Shown here: positions 1 through 4,977 of the stretch, piece by piece | Layout of the letters: each line of letters starts with the position of its first letter | Position numbering within the stretch: position 1 is the first letter of the stretch | Source of the DNA: Bacillota bacterium | Lineage (GTDB): Bacteria > Bacillota > Dethiobacteria > Dethiobacterales > Dethiobacteraceae | Length of the DNA stretch: 5,100 bases | Assembly (NCBI GenBank): GCA_024650095.1 | Contig: JANKMV010000188.1 | Location: forward strand, 1 to 5,100 | Reading direction: 5' to 3' | Notes under the pieces: model-generated | Databases searched by the model: none | What the model was told of the DNA's origin: nothing | What the model saw: only the letters and a program-made list of their open reading frames with translations | Made by a program: the position numbers and the translations under genes

Positions 1-34
1 GTAAGCATGCTAGATCTTAAAAGAATGCAAGTGC

Positions 35-54
35 GGAACGGTCAAGACCGTTCC
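35..54. repeat. 20-bp palindromic repeat, copy 1
   Basis: The sequence GGAACGGTCAAGACCGTTCC has perfect 9-bp arms around AA; as RNA it would fold as an 8-bp stem with a CAAG loop. The reverse complement of this copy recurs at 3062-3081 with one base changed, and the match continues a few bases outside the arms (TAGGGAACGG on one side, CCGTTCCG on the other). No T-run follows on either strand, so it is not a standard intrinsic terminator. It looks like a small dispersed intergenic (REP-like) repeat; the family assignment is inference. Confidence 0.75.
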
Positions 55-69
55 CTATACTTTAGACGC

Positions 70-83
70 AGCACTAATGTGCT
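70..83 (+). other. small hairpin in spo0B leader
   Basis: AGCAC and GTGCT form a 5-bp stem with a TAAT loop. It lies between the 20-bp palindrome and another short inverted repeat at 98-111. Only a short T-run (TTT) overlaps its 3' side, so it is at most a weak terminator or leader structure. Function unknown. Confidence 0.35.
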
Positions 84-97
84 TTGCTGAACTGAAA

Positions 98-111
98 AAG
101 GGCACGCCCTT
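98..111 (+). other. AAGGGC/GCCCTT inverted repeat, possible weak terminator remnant
   Basis: AAGGGC and GCCCTT are perfect arms separated by AC, which would fold as a 5-bp stem with a 4-nt loop. An A-run (95-99) precedes it, as in many intrinsic terminators, but the downstream side is CGCGTATTTATTT rather than a clean T-run. It may be a weak or decayed terminator of an upstream gene (rpmA is the usual upstream neighbour in this context, but it is not in the window), or a leader hairpin for spo0B. Confidence 0.35.
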
Positions 112-128
112 CGCGTATTTATTTCCTT

Positions 129-147
129 TAAGGAGATGTAAGGAGAT
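129..147 (+). promoter_or_regulatory. duplicated ribosome binding site for spo0B
   Basis: The 9-mer TAAGGAGAT occurs twice with a 10-bp period (129-137 and 139-147). The second AAGGAG (140-145) is 8 nt from the ATG at 154 and fits as the working Shine-Dalgarno. The first runs directly into an ATG-TAA (136-141), a start codon followed at once by a stop, with no spacing, so initiation there is unlikely. The upstream copy may act as a standby ribosome site or may simply be a duplication. Confidence 0.7.
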
Positions 148-153
148 TTTGCC

Positions 154-687
154 ATGCATGATGTTAACGAAGCCATGGAAAAACTACTGCAACATTATCG
201 TCACGATTTTCTCAATGTTCTGCAAGTTGTCGGCGGCTTAGCACAATTACAGAAGACGGACAAGCTTCTTGCCTACATTCGTGAAGCCAGTGAAGAGACT
301 CAGCAATTTGCGCGATTTGTAGGCTGTGGTGATGCTCGACTTGCTCTTGCAGTTTTTGATGCATTGCTACAAAATATGGATGGTGATTATGTGCTGCAAG
401 TTGAAGGAAGCATACCCAGCTTGGAGCCAAGTTTTCTTGACGGACTAGCTTGCACATTGGCCGTTGCATCAAATTGTATGCAAAAACTACAAGGTGTTAC
501 TCTGGCCGTAGATATTGAGGGTGGCACACATCCTACACTAAACCTGCGTTTGCTTGGAGAAAAAGAGTCTATCTGGCAACCTGTATTGCTAGCGGCAAAC
601 CAAAATGGATTGCGGGCCTCGATCGATGCAAAAAACTGTGAGTTTTCGCTTCTTTTGGATAAGTGGGAATCAGCGGGAGAAAAATAA
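154..687 (+). CDS. spo0B: Spo0B-like sporulation phosphotransferase / SpoOB-type alpha-helical domain protein
   Basis: This 177-residue protein fits the Spo0B family (about 190 residues in B. subtilis). Residues 8-45 form the helical dimerisation hairpin, with the signature Y-R-H-D-F-L-N-x-L-Q at 15-24. His17 is the predicted phosphoacceptor, matching the RHD-centred histidine that B. subtilis Spo0B uses to pass phosphate between Spo0F and Spo0A. The remainder (about 60-173) should be the degenerate ATPase-like domain; I see no N, G1 or G2 kinase boxes, as expected for a phosphotransferase that does not bind ATP. It is cytoplasmic, with no signal peptide or membrane segment. The start at 154 has AAGGAG 8 nt upstream. 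obg follows after 28 nt, the conserved spo0B-obg pairing, and the two are probably cotranscribed. The domain assignment is firm; the role in a full phosphorelay is inferred, since many clostridial lineages lack Spo0F. Confidence 0.8.
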   Translation: MHDVNEAMEKLLQHYRHDFLNVLQVVGGLAQLQKTDKLLAYIREASEETQQFARFVGCGDARLALAVFDALLQNMDGDYVLQVEGSIPSLEPSFLDGLACTLAVASNCMQKLQGVTLAVDIEGGTHPTLNLRLLGEKESIWQPVLLAANQNGLRASIDAKNCEFSLLLDKWESAGEK

Positions 688-715
688 GGCAGACAGAAGA
701 TTAGGAGTGGTAAAA

Positions 716-1999
716 ATGTTTGTCGACCGCGCAAAAATTTTTTTAAAAGGCGGTGACGGTGGAAACGGCATCGTTACCTTTCGTCGTGAAAAGTATGTAC
801 CACTAGGTGGACCGGATGGTGGCGATGGTGGTCGTGGTGGTGACGTAGTTTTTATGGTGGATTCCAACTTACGGACACTGTTGGATTTTCGTTATCAGCA
901 ACATCTACGGGCAGACCGTGGGACTCACGGCCTAGGTAGTAATAAGCATGGTCGCGGTGCTAATGATATGATCGTAAAAGTTCCACCGGGTACACAGGTA
1001 AGGGATGTGGAAACTAAAGTGCTGTTAGCCGATTTGACAGAAGAAGGTCAAACGGCGGTAGTGGCAAAAGGTGGTCGTGGTGGCCGCGGCAATGCTCGCT
1101 TTGCCAGTCCGGCTGATAAAGCACCACGTTTTGCAGAGAAAGGTGAGCCGGGTGAAGAGCGCTGGGTATGGCTAGAGCTTAAAGTTATTGCCGATGTGGG
1201 ATTGGTTGGCTTTCCCAATGCGGGCAAGTCTACATTTCTCTCCCGTGTCTCGGCTGCACGTCCCAAAGTAGCGGACTATCCCTTCACAACGCTTTCTCCC
1301 AATCTTGGTGTTGTAGACCAAGATGGTGTGGAACCATTTGTAATTGCAGATATTCCGGGTCTCATTGGCGGTGCCCATGAAGGCGTAGGATTGGGACATG
1401 ATTTCTTGCGACATGTGGAGCGAACACGCCTTCTCATTCATATCGTGGATGTAGCGGCAGTGGATGGGCGGAACCCACTGGCAGATTACAAGCAAATTAA
1501 CGAGGAATTGCGTCTATATGATGAGCGCTTATCACGCTTGACACAAGTGGTGGTTGCCAGTAAAATAGATTTGCCACAGGCTGAAGAAGGCTTGGCCGAG
1601 CTACGCCATGAACTAGGATCTGAAAACGTCTTTGCCATTTCCGCGGTAACGGGAGCGGGTGTGAAAGAGGTTCTTTATCACACAGCTAAAATGCTTAACG
1701 AGCTGCCGGAGGAAATACCCATGGCGGAAGAGCCTGCCGTTTTTACCCCTGGAGATGTGGAAAATGAGGAAATTACCATCGAGAGAGAAAATAATGTTTT
1801 TACCCTCCGCGGATTACGCTTGGAAAAGTTAGTAGCCATGACGGATTTTAATAACGAAGATGGCGTTAAACGTTTTCAACGGATCTTCCGTCTTTGGGGT
1901 CATGAAGATGACCTAAAGGAAGCGGGTGCAAAAAATGGGGATACCATTAGAATTCTCAATATAGAGTTTACCTTTTGGCGGGAAGAGGATGACGAATAA
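716..1999 (+). CDS. obg: Obg family GTPase (ribosome assembly / stress GTPase)
   Basis: This 427-residue essential GTPase acts in 50S subunit assembly and in stress and sporulation signalling. The order is: glycine-rich Obg fold at 1-158 (runs such as GGDGG and GGRGGRG), G domain at about 159-330, and C-terminal OCT domain at about 345-420 ending near the GDTIRI motif. G-domain motifs are G1 GFPNAGKST (165-173), switch I PFTT (189-192), G3 DIPGL (212-216), G4 SKID (282-285) and G5 SAVTG (309-313). G4 has Ser where NKxD is usual. The ATG at 716 is chosen because AGGAG lies 8 nt upstream (703-707) and the protein then begins MFVDRAKIFLKGGDGG, typical for the family. The open frame extends upstream to an ATG at 605, but that part overlaps spo0B and lacks homology. 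nadD starts 13 nt after the stop, so the genes are probably one transcript. Confidence 0.97.
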   Translation: MFVDRAKIFLKGGDGGNGIVTFRREKYVPLGGPDGGDGGRGGDVVFMVDSNLRTLLDFRYQQHLRADRGTHGLGSNKHGRGANDMIVKVPPGTQVRDVETKVLLADLTEEGQTAVVAKGGRGGRGNARFASPADKAPRFAEKGEPGEERWVWLELKVIADVGLVGFPNAGKSTFLSRVSAARPKVADYPFTTLSPNLGVVDQDGVEPFVIADIPGLIGGAHEGVGLGHDFLRHVERTRLLIHIVDVAAVDGRNPLADYKQINEELRLYDERLSRLTQVVVASKIDLPQAEEGLAELRHELGSENVFAISAVTGAGVKEVLYHTAKMLNELPEEIPMAEEPAVFTPGDVENEEITIERENNVFTLRGLRLEKLVAMTDFNNEDGVKRFQRIFRLWGHEDDLKEAGAKNGDTIRILNIEFTFWREEDDE

Positions 2000-2012
2000 C
2001 GGGGTGAAGTAA

Positions 2013-2669
2013 ATGACATTACAATTGCCAAAGTACGAGGAAGGGCTATCTGTGGGGATTATGGGTGGAACATTTGATCCAATCCATCTTGGACATTTAG
2101 TCATTGCCGAAGAAGTACGCATTCAGTTTAAATTAGATAAGGTGGTTTTTGTTCCCACGGGGAACCCGCCGCATAAAGTAACAGGCCATGTTACAGATCC
2201 TGAACATCGTTATTTAATGACGGTGTTGGCTACGATTAATAACCCATATTTCACTGTTTCTAGAGTTGAGACCGATCGCGTACAAGCGCTTACATACACC
2301 ATAGACACTATCCGTTTTTTTAACAACTACTATGATGGTAAAGCCAACCTCTACTTTATTACCGGTGCCGATGCAATTTTGGATATTTTAACTTGGAAGG
2401 ACTACAAAGAGTTGCTTTCAATTTGCCACTTTATTGCCGCAACACGTCCAGGCTATAGCCTGGAAAAATTAAAAGATACCATTAGTGCTGCTAGTCCCGA
2501 TGCTCTGAGAAATATACAAGTCCTAGAGATTCCCGGCATGCAAATTTCTTCAACCCTAATTCGGAGTCGTGTTTCTGCGGGAAAACCCATTAAATATCTA
2601 ACACCCGATTCCGTAACGGAGTATATCTCAAAAAATAGCCTCTATCGTAATGAGCAAGAGCGGGTATAA
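2013..2669 (+). CDS. nadD: nicotinate-nucleotide adenylyltransferase
   Basis: This 218-residue cytoplasmic enzyme transfers AMP from ATP to nicotinate mononucleotide, giving nicotinic acid adenine dinucleotide, the penultimate step of NAD synthesis. The nucleotidyltransferase signature GGTFDPIHLGH is at 18-28, with the HxGH motif at 25-28. PPHK at 52-55, the TYTIDT segment around 94-99, GAD at 118-120 and the second signature ISSTLIRSR at 178-186 all match NadD rather than CoaD. The length is slightly above the usual 190-215 because about 12 residues precede the first strand. The ATG at 2013 is supported by GGGGTG at 2001-2006, 6 nt upstream; the internal Met17 would cut into the first strand. 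It follows obg by 13 nt. The yhbY/yqeI and proBA genes that often sit near nadD in Bacillota are absent here. Confidence 0.96.
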   Translation: MTLQLPKYEEGLSVGIMGGTFDPIHLGHLVIAEEVRIQFKLDKVVFVPTGNPPHKVTGHVTDPEHRYLMTVLATINNPYFTVSRVETDRVQALTYTIDTIRFFNNYYDGKANLYFITGADAILDILTWKDYKELLSICHFIAATRPGYSLEKLKDTISAASPDALRNIQVLEIPGMQISSTLIRSRVSAGKPIKYLTPDSVTEYISKNSLYRNEQERV

Positions 2670-2670
2670 A
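2665..2670 (+). promoter_or_regulatory. possible -10 box upstream of the RRM gene
   Basis: TATAAA overlaps the nadD stop codon, 10 nt before a strong hairpin. If used, transcription would start near 2677 and the hairpin would sit at the 5' end of the RRM mRNA. I see no matching -35 hexamer 16-18 nt upstream, so this is weak; readthrough from nadD is equally possible. Confidence 0.25.
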
Positions 2671-2679
2671 ACCACCATA

Positions 2680-2709
2680 CTTTCAGATACTACAAGTAGA
2701 ATCTGAAAG
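2680..2709 (+). promoter_or_regulatory. 30-nt leader hairpin directly before the RRM gene ribosome binding site
   Basis: CTTTCAGAT (2680-2688) pairs perfectly with ATCTGAAAG (2701-2709). Inside these, after one A-A mismatch (2689, 2700), CTAC (2690-2693) pairs with GTAG (2696-2699) around AA. The stem is therefore 9 bp plus an inner 3-4 bp. There is no T-run after it, so it is not a standard terminator. It ends one base before the GAGGTG ribosome binding site at 2711-2716. The position suggests a role in translation control, mRNA stability or processing between nadD and the RRM gene; the role is inference. Confidence 0.7.
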
Positions 2710-2725
2710 AGAGGTGAGCGCAGAT

Positions 2726-2977
2726 ATGCCTAAAACAATTTACGTTGGTAACATTCCGTGGTCATTAACTGAAGACCAACTAAAGGAACACTTTAGTGCA
2801 CAAGGTTCAATCATTAGTGCTCGTATCATTACGGAGCGCTCTACAGGCCGTTCGAAAGGGTACGGTTTTGTGGAAGTAGAAGATGACGATGTTGAACGCA
2901 TGGTGGAGCTTAATGGCACAGAGTTAGAAGGCCGAATGTTAGTTGTAAACGAAGCAAAACCCAGACCTGAATACTAA
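2726..2977 (+). CDS. small RRM-type RNA-binding protein
   Basis: This 83-residue protein is a single RNA recognition motif. RNP2 is IYVGNI at 5-10 and RNP1 is KGYGFVEV at 44-51. The three aromatic residues that usually stack on RNA are present (Tyr6, Tyr46, Phe48). The rest follows the RRM pattern: helix 1 around 15-24 (EDQLKEHF), helix 2 around 54-62, and the final strand with NEAKPRP at 75-81. It is a stand-alone cytoplasmic protein resembling the short cyanobacterial and bacterial Rbp-type proteins, which bind RNA; its target here is unknown. The ATG at 2726 is preferred because GAGGTG (2711-2716) is 9 nt upstream; an in-frame GTG at 2714 lies inside that site and would add four residues. 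The gene ends in TAA followed by TGA, then a strong terminator. A 30-nt hairpin precedes it, so it may be controlled apart from nadD. Confidence 0.93.
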   Translation: MPKTIYVGNIPWSLTEDQLKEHFSAQGSIISARIITERSTGRSKGYGFVEVEDDDVERMVELNGTELEGRMLVVNEAKPRPEY

Positions 2978-2996
2978 TGAAGTACTCTTACTTATC

Positions 2997-3020
2997 AAGG
3001 CAACGTGTGTTGCCTTTTTT
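2997..3020 (+). terminator. intrinsic terminator after the RRM gene
   Basis: AAGGCAAC (2997-3004) pairs perfectly with GTTGCCTT (3009-3016) around a GTGT tetraloop, giving an 8-bp stem. It is followed by six T residues (3015-3020), then ACTTT. It lies 20 nt after the RRM stop codon and should end the spo0B-obg-nadD-RRM transcript, separating it from yqeK. Confidence 0.92.
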
Positions 3021-3061
3021 ACTTTCACTGTTGCAAGTGGTTAATGACGAATCGAATGTAG

Positions 3062-3081
3062 GGAACGGTCTTGGCCGTTCC
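3062..3081. repeat. 20-bp palindromic repeat, copy 2
   Basis: GGAACGGTCTTGGCCGTTCC is the reverse complement of the copy at 35-54 with one substitution, which turns one pair of the stem into a G-T wobble. The bases outside the arms (TAGG before, CCG after) also match. No T-run follows, and a separate complete terminator lies 42 nt upstream, so transcription termination is not its obvious role. Confidence 0.75.
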
Positions 3082-3128
3082 GAACCCCAAAAATGGTACA
3101 CAAATAGAATATATCTAGTGGCGTCCCA

Positions 3129-3142
3129 GGTTTTATAAAACC
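3129..3142. promoter_or_regulatory. perfect 14-bp palindrome, candidate operator
   Basis: GGTTTTATAAAACC is identical to its own reverse complement. It lies about 30 bp upstream of the -10 box at 3171 and abuts a second palindrome (AAGCGCTT, 3145-3152). The dyad symmetry and position suit a dimeric DNA-binding regulator, but I cannot name one. Confidence 0.4.
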
Positions 3143-3155
3143 GTAAGCGCTTGTT
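3142..3155 (+). promoter_or_regulatory. CcpA cre-like site
   Basis: CGTAAGCGCTTGTT matches 12 of 14 positions of the catabolite-response consensus TGWAARCGYTWNCW, including the whole core AARCGYTW. The mismatches are the first base and the thirteenth. It lies just upstream of the -10 box at 3171, overlapping where the -35 region would be, a position that usually gives repression. Whether this organism has CcpA cannot be seen from the window. Confidence 0.35.
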
Positions 3156-3170
3156 TTCTTATTTGATGGG

Positions 3171-3176
3171 TATAAT
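3171..3176 (+). promoter_or_regulatory. -10 box of probable yqeK promoter
   Basis: A perfect TATAAT lies 61 nt before the yqeK start and downstream of the terminator at 2997-3020, so a promoter is expected here. The -35 is poor: TTGTTT at 3151 leaves only a 14-nt spacer, and the hexamers at 16-17 nt do not resemble TTGACA. A weak -35 with overlapping palindromes would suit a regulated or activator-dependent promoter. A second, weaker candidate is TTGCAG (3189-3194) with TAGAAT (3213-3218), spacer 18. Confidence 0.5.
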
Positions 3177-3237
3177 CACTATTTACAGTTGCAGGAAAAG
3201 CTTGCCTTTTTATAGAATATAGCTAAGCGGTGATGGT

Positions 3238-3795
3238 ATGGATGAGCACAATATAAAAAAACAGCTAAAACAAGTCCTTTCTCCCGCGCTGTATGCGCAC
3301 TGTGCCGGCGTTTCATCTACTGCGGGTGTACTTGCTACATCTCTTGGTTGCGACGTCAGCAAGGCACGTGTAGCGGGCTGGCTACACGACTGTGCTCGTG
3401 AATGGCCTTCTGCAAAGCTTCTGCACCATGCCCAAACAAATAGTATTGAAGTTGACGCCATCACGCTTCGTTCACCTGTTATCCTTCACGCACCCATTGG
3501 AGCGCTTTTAGCGCAACAATGGGGAGTTACGGATACGGATATACTTGCAGCCATACGTACACACACTCTGGGTACGCCAGATATGACCTTATTGGCACAA
3601 ATCATCTATCTGGCAGATAAAATTGAACCCAACAGACAATACCCCTGTGTGGACGAGCTACGTCAGCTAGCAAAATTAGACTTCCATCAAGCTCTTATTC
3701 AAACAACAGCTCACACTATTTCCTTTATACTTCACAAGCAGCAAGCGATTCATCCTGTATCTCTGTCGTATTGGAATTGGTTAATCAATAAATGA
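3238..3795 (+). CDS. yqeK: YqeK family HD-domain symmetrical Ap4A hydrolase
   Basis: This 185-residue cytoplasmic HD-domain phosphohydrolase belongs to the YqeK family, whose members cleave diadenosine tetraphosphate symmetrically to two ADP. The metal-binding set is visible: His21 (HCAGV), His50-Asp51 (WLHDCAREW), His84 (ILHAPIG), His109 (RTHTLG) and Asp127 (YLADKIEP). The HT-x-G and LADKIEPNR segments are characteristic of YqeK and separate it from other HD proteins. The length is normal for the family. The start at 3238 is preceded by GGTGAT (3229-3234), which pairs with the 5' part of the anti-Shine-Dalgarno and explains the short 3-nt gap. It directly follows nadD in many Bacillota; here the RRM gene, a terminator and a 217-bp spacer come between, so yqeK probably begins its own transcript. 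The next gene starts 18 nt after the stop. Confidence 0.95.
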   Translation: MDEHNIKKQLKQVLSPALYAHCAGVSSTAGVLATSLGCDVSKARVAGWLHDCAREWPSAKLLHHAQTNSIEVDAITLRSPVILHAPIGALLAQQWGVTDTDILAAIRTHTLGTPDMTLLAQIIYLADKIEPNRQYPCVDELRQLAKLDFHQALIQTTAHTISFILHKQQAIHPVSLSYWNWLINK

Positions 3796-3813
3796 AAGAA
3801 AGGGGTGTAAAGC

Positions 3814-4965
3814 ATGCCTGGCTATTATACAGTAAAAACCAAGCGACGCCGGCTAAAAAAAGGCCGACTACTCTTTCTATTGGCTATTTGTGGATTTTTA
3901 CTCCTTCTTTTTTTTACATCCCGTTTCCTAGGTACACTACATGATATGCAAGATCGCTCTGCTTGGAGCAAGGACTTACCTACCCCTGCCCAGGATGAAC
4001 ATTATCATGTTCTTATTTATACTCTCTCTCAAAAGGAAGAAGCTCCCCTCATAACGGGGCTCTATTTAGTATCAACAAAAGCGCAAGCTGAAAAAAAGGA
4101 TGTGCATGCCATCCAAGTACCTGTCGATACCTTACTCAATGCTGACGGTGATAACGCTACATCCTTGGCCAAAGCATTAAGCAGTGGTGACCGAGAGTTC
4201 CTCGTAGATTCCATCACCACCTTATCGGGTACAGATGTTCATGCTTTTCTTGAAATTGATGAAGATAAATTGGTTAATGTCGTGGATGAAATGGGTATCA
4301 CCTTTCCTGAAACCATTACCGTTACAAATGATGGAGATTTGACCACCTACATTAATGATGACGAGCAATCTGCCTTACAGCAGCTAGAACGCCGCCGCCA
4401 AATCTTAACCTCCCTTACAAACCATATTCTCGAAGGAAATTTCTTCTCTGAAGTGATTCAGTTTCGTAAAGCATCACCACTGCTGGCGACTAATTTAGCA
4501 TGGCGTGATCTTCTAGCTGTATTTAAAACATATGAGGATTCTTCTTTCGAAGAAATCGTGCAAATCCATTCTTTACCCGGCTCTGTAGACGTCCGGACAG
4601 ATGGAGATTTCTGGGTAGCAGATACCAACAGCCTCCCCGCACTACTCACTTGGCTTGATAGCGAAGGCTCTACCATGCCACGAGAGCAAATAACTGTGGA
4701 AGTTTTAAATGGTAACGGGACCGTAGGTATTGCCAGTCATGTGGCAGAGCTATTAACAAATGAAGGATTTTCCGTTATACGAGTTGGTAATGCCGATCAT
4801 TATGATTATGAACGTTCACAAGTGATTAGCCGTACTAACGATGTCGGACCTGCGAAAGATGTAGCCATCCTCGTACCTCAAGCGGAATTATTAAAAAGCG
4901 AAGAAACTGATATTGCTGTAGTAGTAACCGTTATTGTCGGGAAAAACTATACTAGTAATGAATAA
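3814..4965 (+). CDS. membrane-anchored protein with divergent LCP-like domain and LytR_C domain
   Basis: This 383-residue protein has a basic N-terminus (KTKRRRLKKGR, 8-18), one membrane segment at about 19-39 and an outward-facing remainder, the topology of LytR-CpsA-Psr (LCP) proteins that attach polymers to the cell wall. Residues 293-378 are a clear LytR_C domain, with VEVLNGNG (295-302), VIRVGNADHYDYERSQVI (321-338) and a final VTVIVGKNY. Residues about 64-205 resemble an LCP domain in layout: GLYLVSTKAQ (82-91) at the 'D-x-iml-vsinp' strand, QVPVDT (101-106) at the IPRDT motif, a segment like 'gi.id.yv.id...l..lvd.mGgi' (137-163), and ERRRQIL (192-198) at the late Arg-Gln-rich motif. 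The Arg of IPRDT is Val104, and the preceding conserved Asp appears to be Gly82, so catalysis is doubtful. AAAGGGGTG lies 6 nt before the start. An LCP gene between yqeK and rsfS is common in Clostridia, which supports the assignment. Confidence 0.75.
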   Translation: MPGYYTVKTKRRRLKKGRLLFLLAICGFLLLLFFTSRFLGTLHDMQDRSAWSKDLPTPAQDEHYHVLIYTLSQKEEAPLITGLYLVSTKAQAEKKDVHAIQVPVDTLLNADGDNATSLAKALSSGDREFLVDSITTLSGTDVHAFLEIDEDKLVNVVDEMGITFPETITVTNDGDLTTYINDDEQSALQQLERRRQILTSLTNHILEGNFFSEVIQFRKASPLLATNLAWRDLLAVFKTYEDSSFEEIVQIHSLPGSVDVRTDGDFWVADTNSLPALLTWLDSEGSTMPREQITVEVLNGNGTVGIASHVAELLTNEGFSVIRVGNADHYDYERSQVISRTNDVGPAKDVAILVPQAELLKSEETDIAVVVTVIVGKNYTSNE

Positions 4966-4977
4966 GGAGGAGTTTTG

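Larger units (their letters stand above)
3021..3237. other. non-coding spacer between the RRM gene and yqeK
   Basis: No open frame of credible length is present on either strand. The spacer holds the second copy of the 20-bp palindrome, a 14-bp perfect palindrome, a cre-like sequence, a consensus -10 box and the yqeK ribosome binding site, each listed separately. It is the largest gene-free stretch in the window and the most likely site of independent control for yqeK and the genes after it. Confidence 0.7.

Noticed and set aside
1..30. Tail of an upstream gene such as rpmA
   Set aside because: A TAA at 2-4 could be its stop codon, but with no coding sequence in the window this cannot be supported.
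605..715. 37-codon upstream extension of the obg reading frame
   Set aside because: It lies inside spo0B in another frame, has no ribosome binding site, and the residues do not resemble the Obg N-terminus. The ATG at 716 has AGGAG at the right distance.
827..1083. Exact 14-mer GGTGGTCGTGGTGG at 827-840 and 1070-1083
   Set aside because: Both copies encode Gly-Gly-Arg-Gly-Gly runs of the Obg fold; the repeat is explained by protein sequence and codon choice.
1172..1495. Minus-strand open frames opposite obg and other genes (also 212-472, 387-734, 670-867, 1048-1266, 1913-2122, 3210-3464, 4458-4676)
   Set aside because: All lie opposite well-supported genes, their translations show no recognisable domain, and the proline-rich ones simply mirror the glycine codons of Obg.
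2714..2725. GTG start for the RRM protein
   Set aside because: The GTG is part of the GAGGTG ribosome binding site itself; the ATG at 2726 is 9 nt downstream of that site and gives the usual short N-terminus.
3062..3081. Second palindrome as a terminator
   Set aside because: No T-run follows on either strand, and a complete terminator already lies just upstream.
3191..3211. Possible attenuator hairpin (GCAGG/CTTGC followed by five T) before yqeK
   Set aside because: The stem is only 5 bp including a G-T pair, with a 5-nt loop, too weak to call as a terminator.
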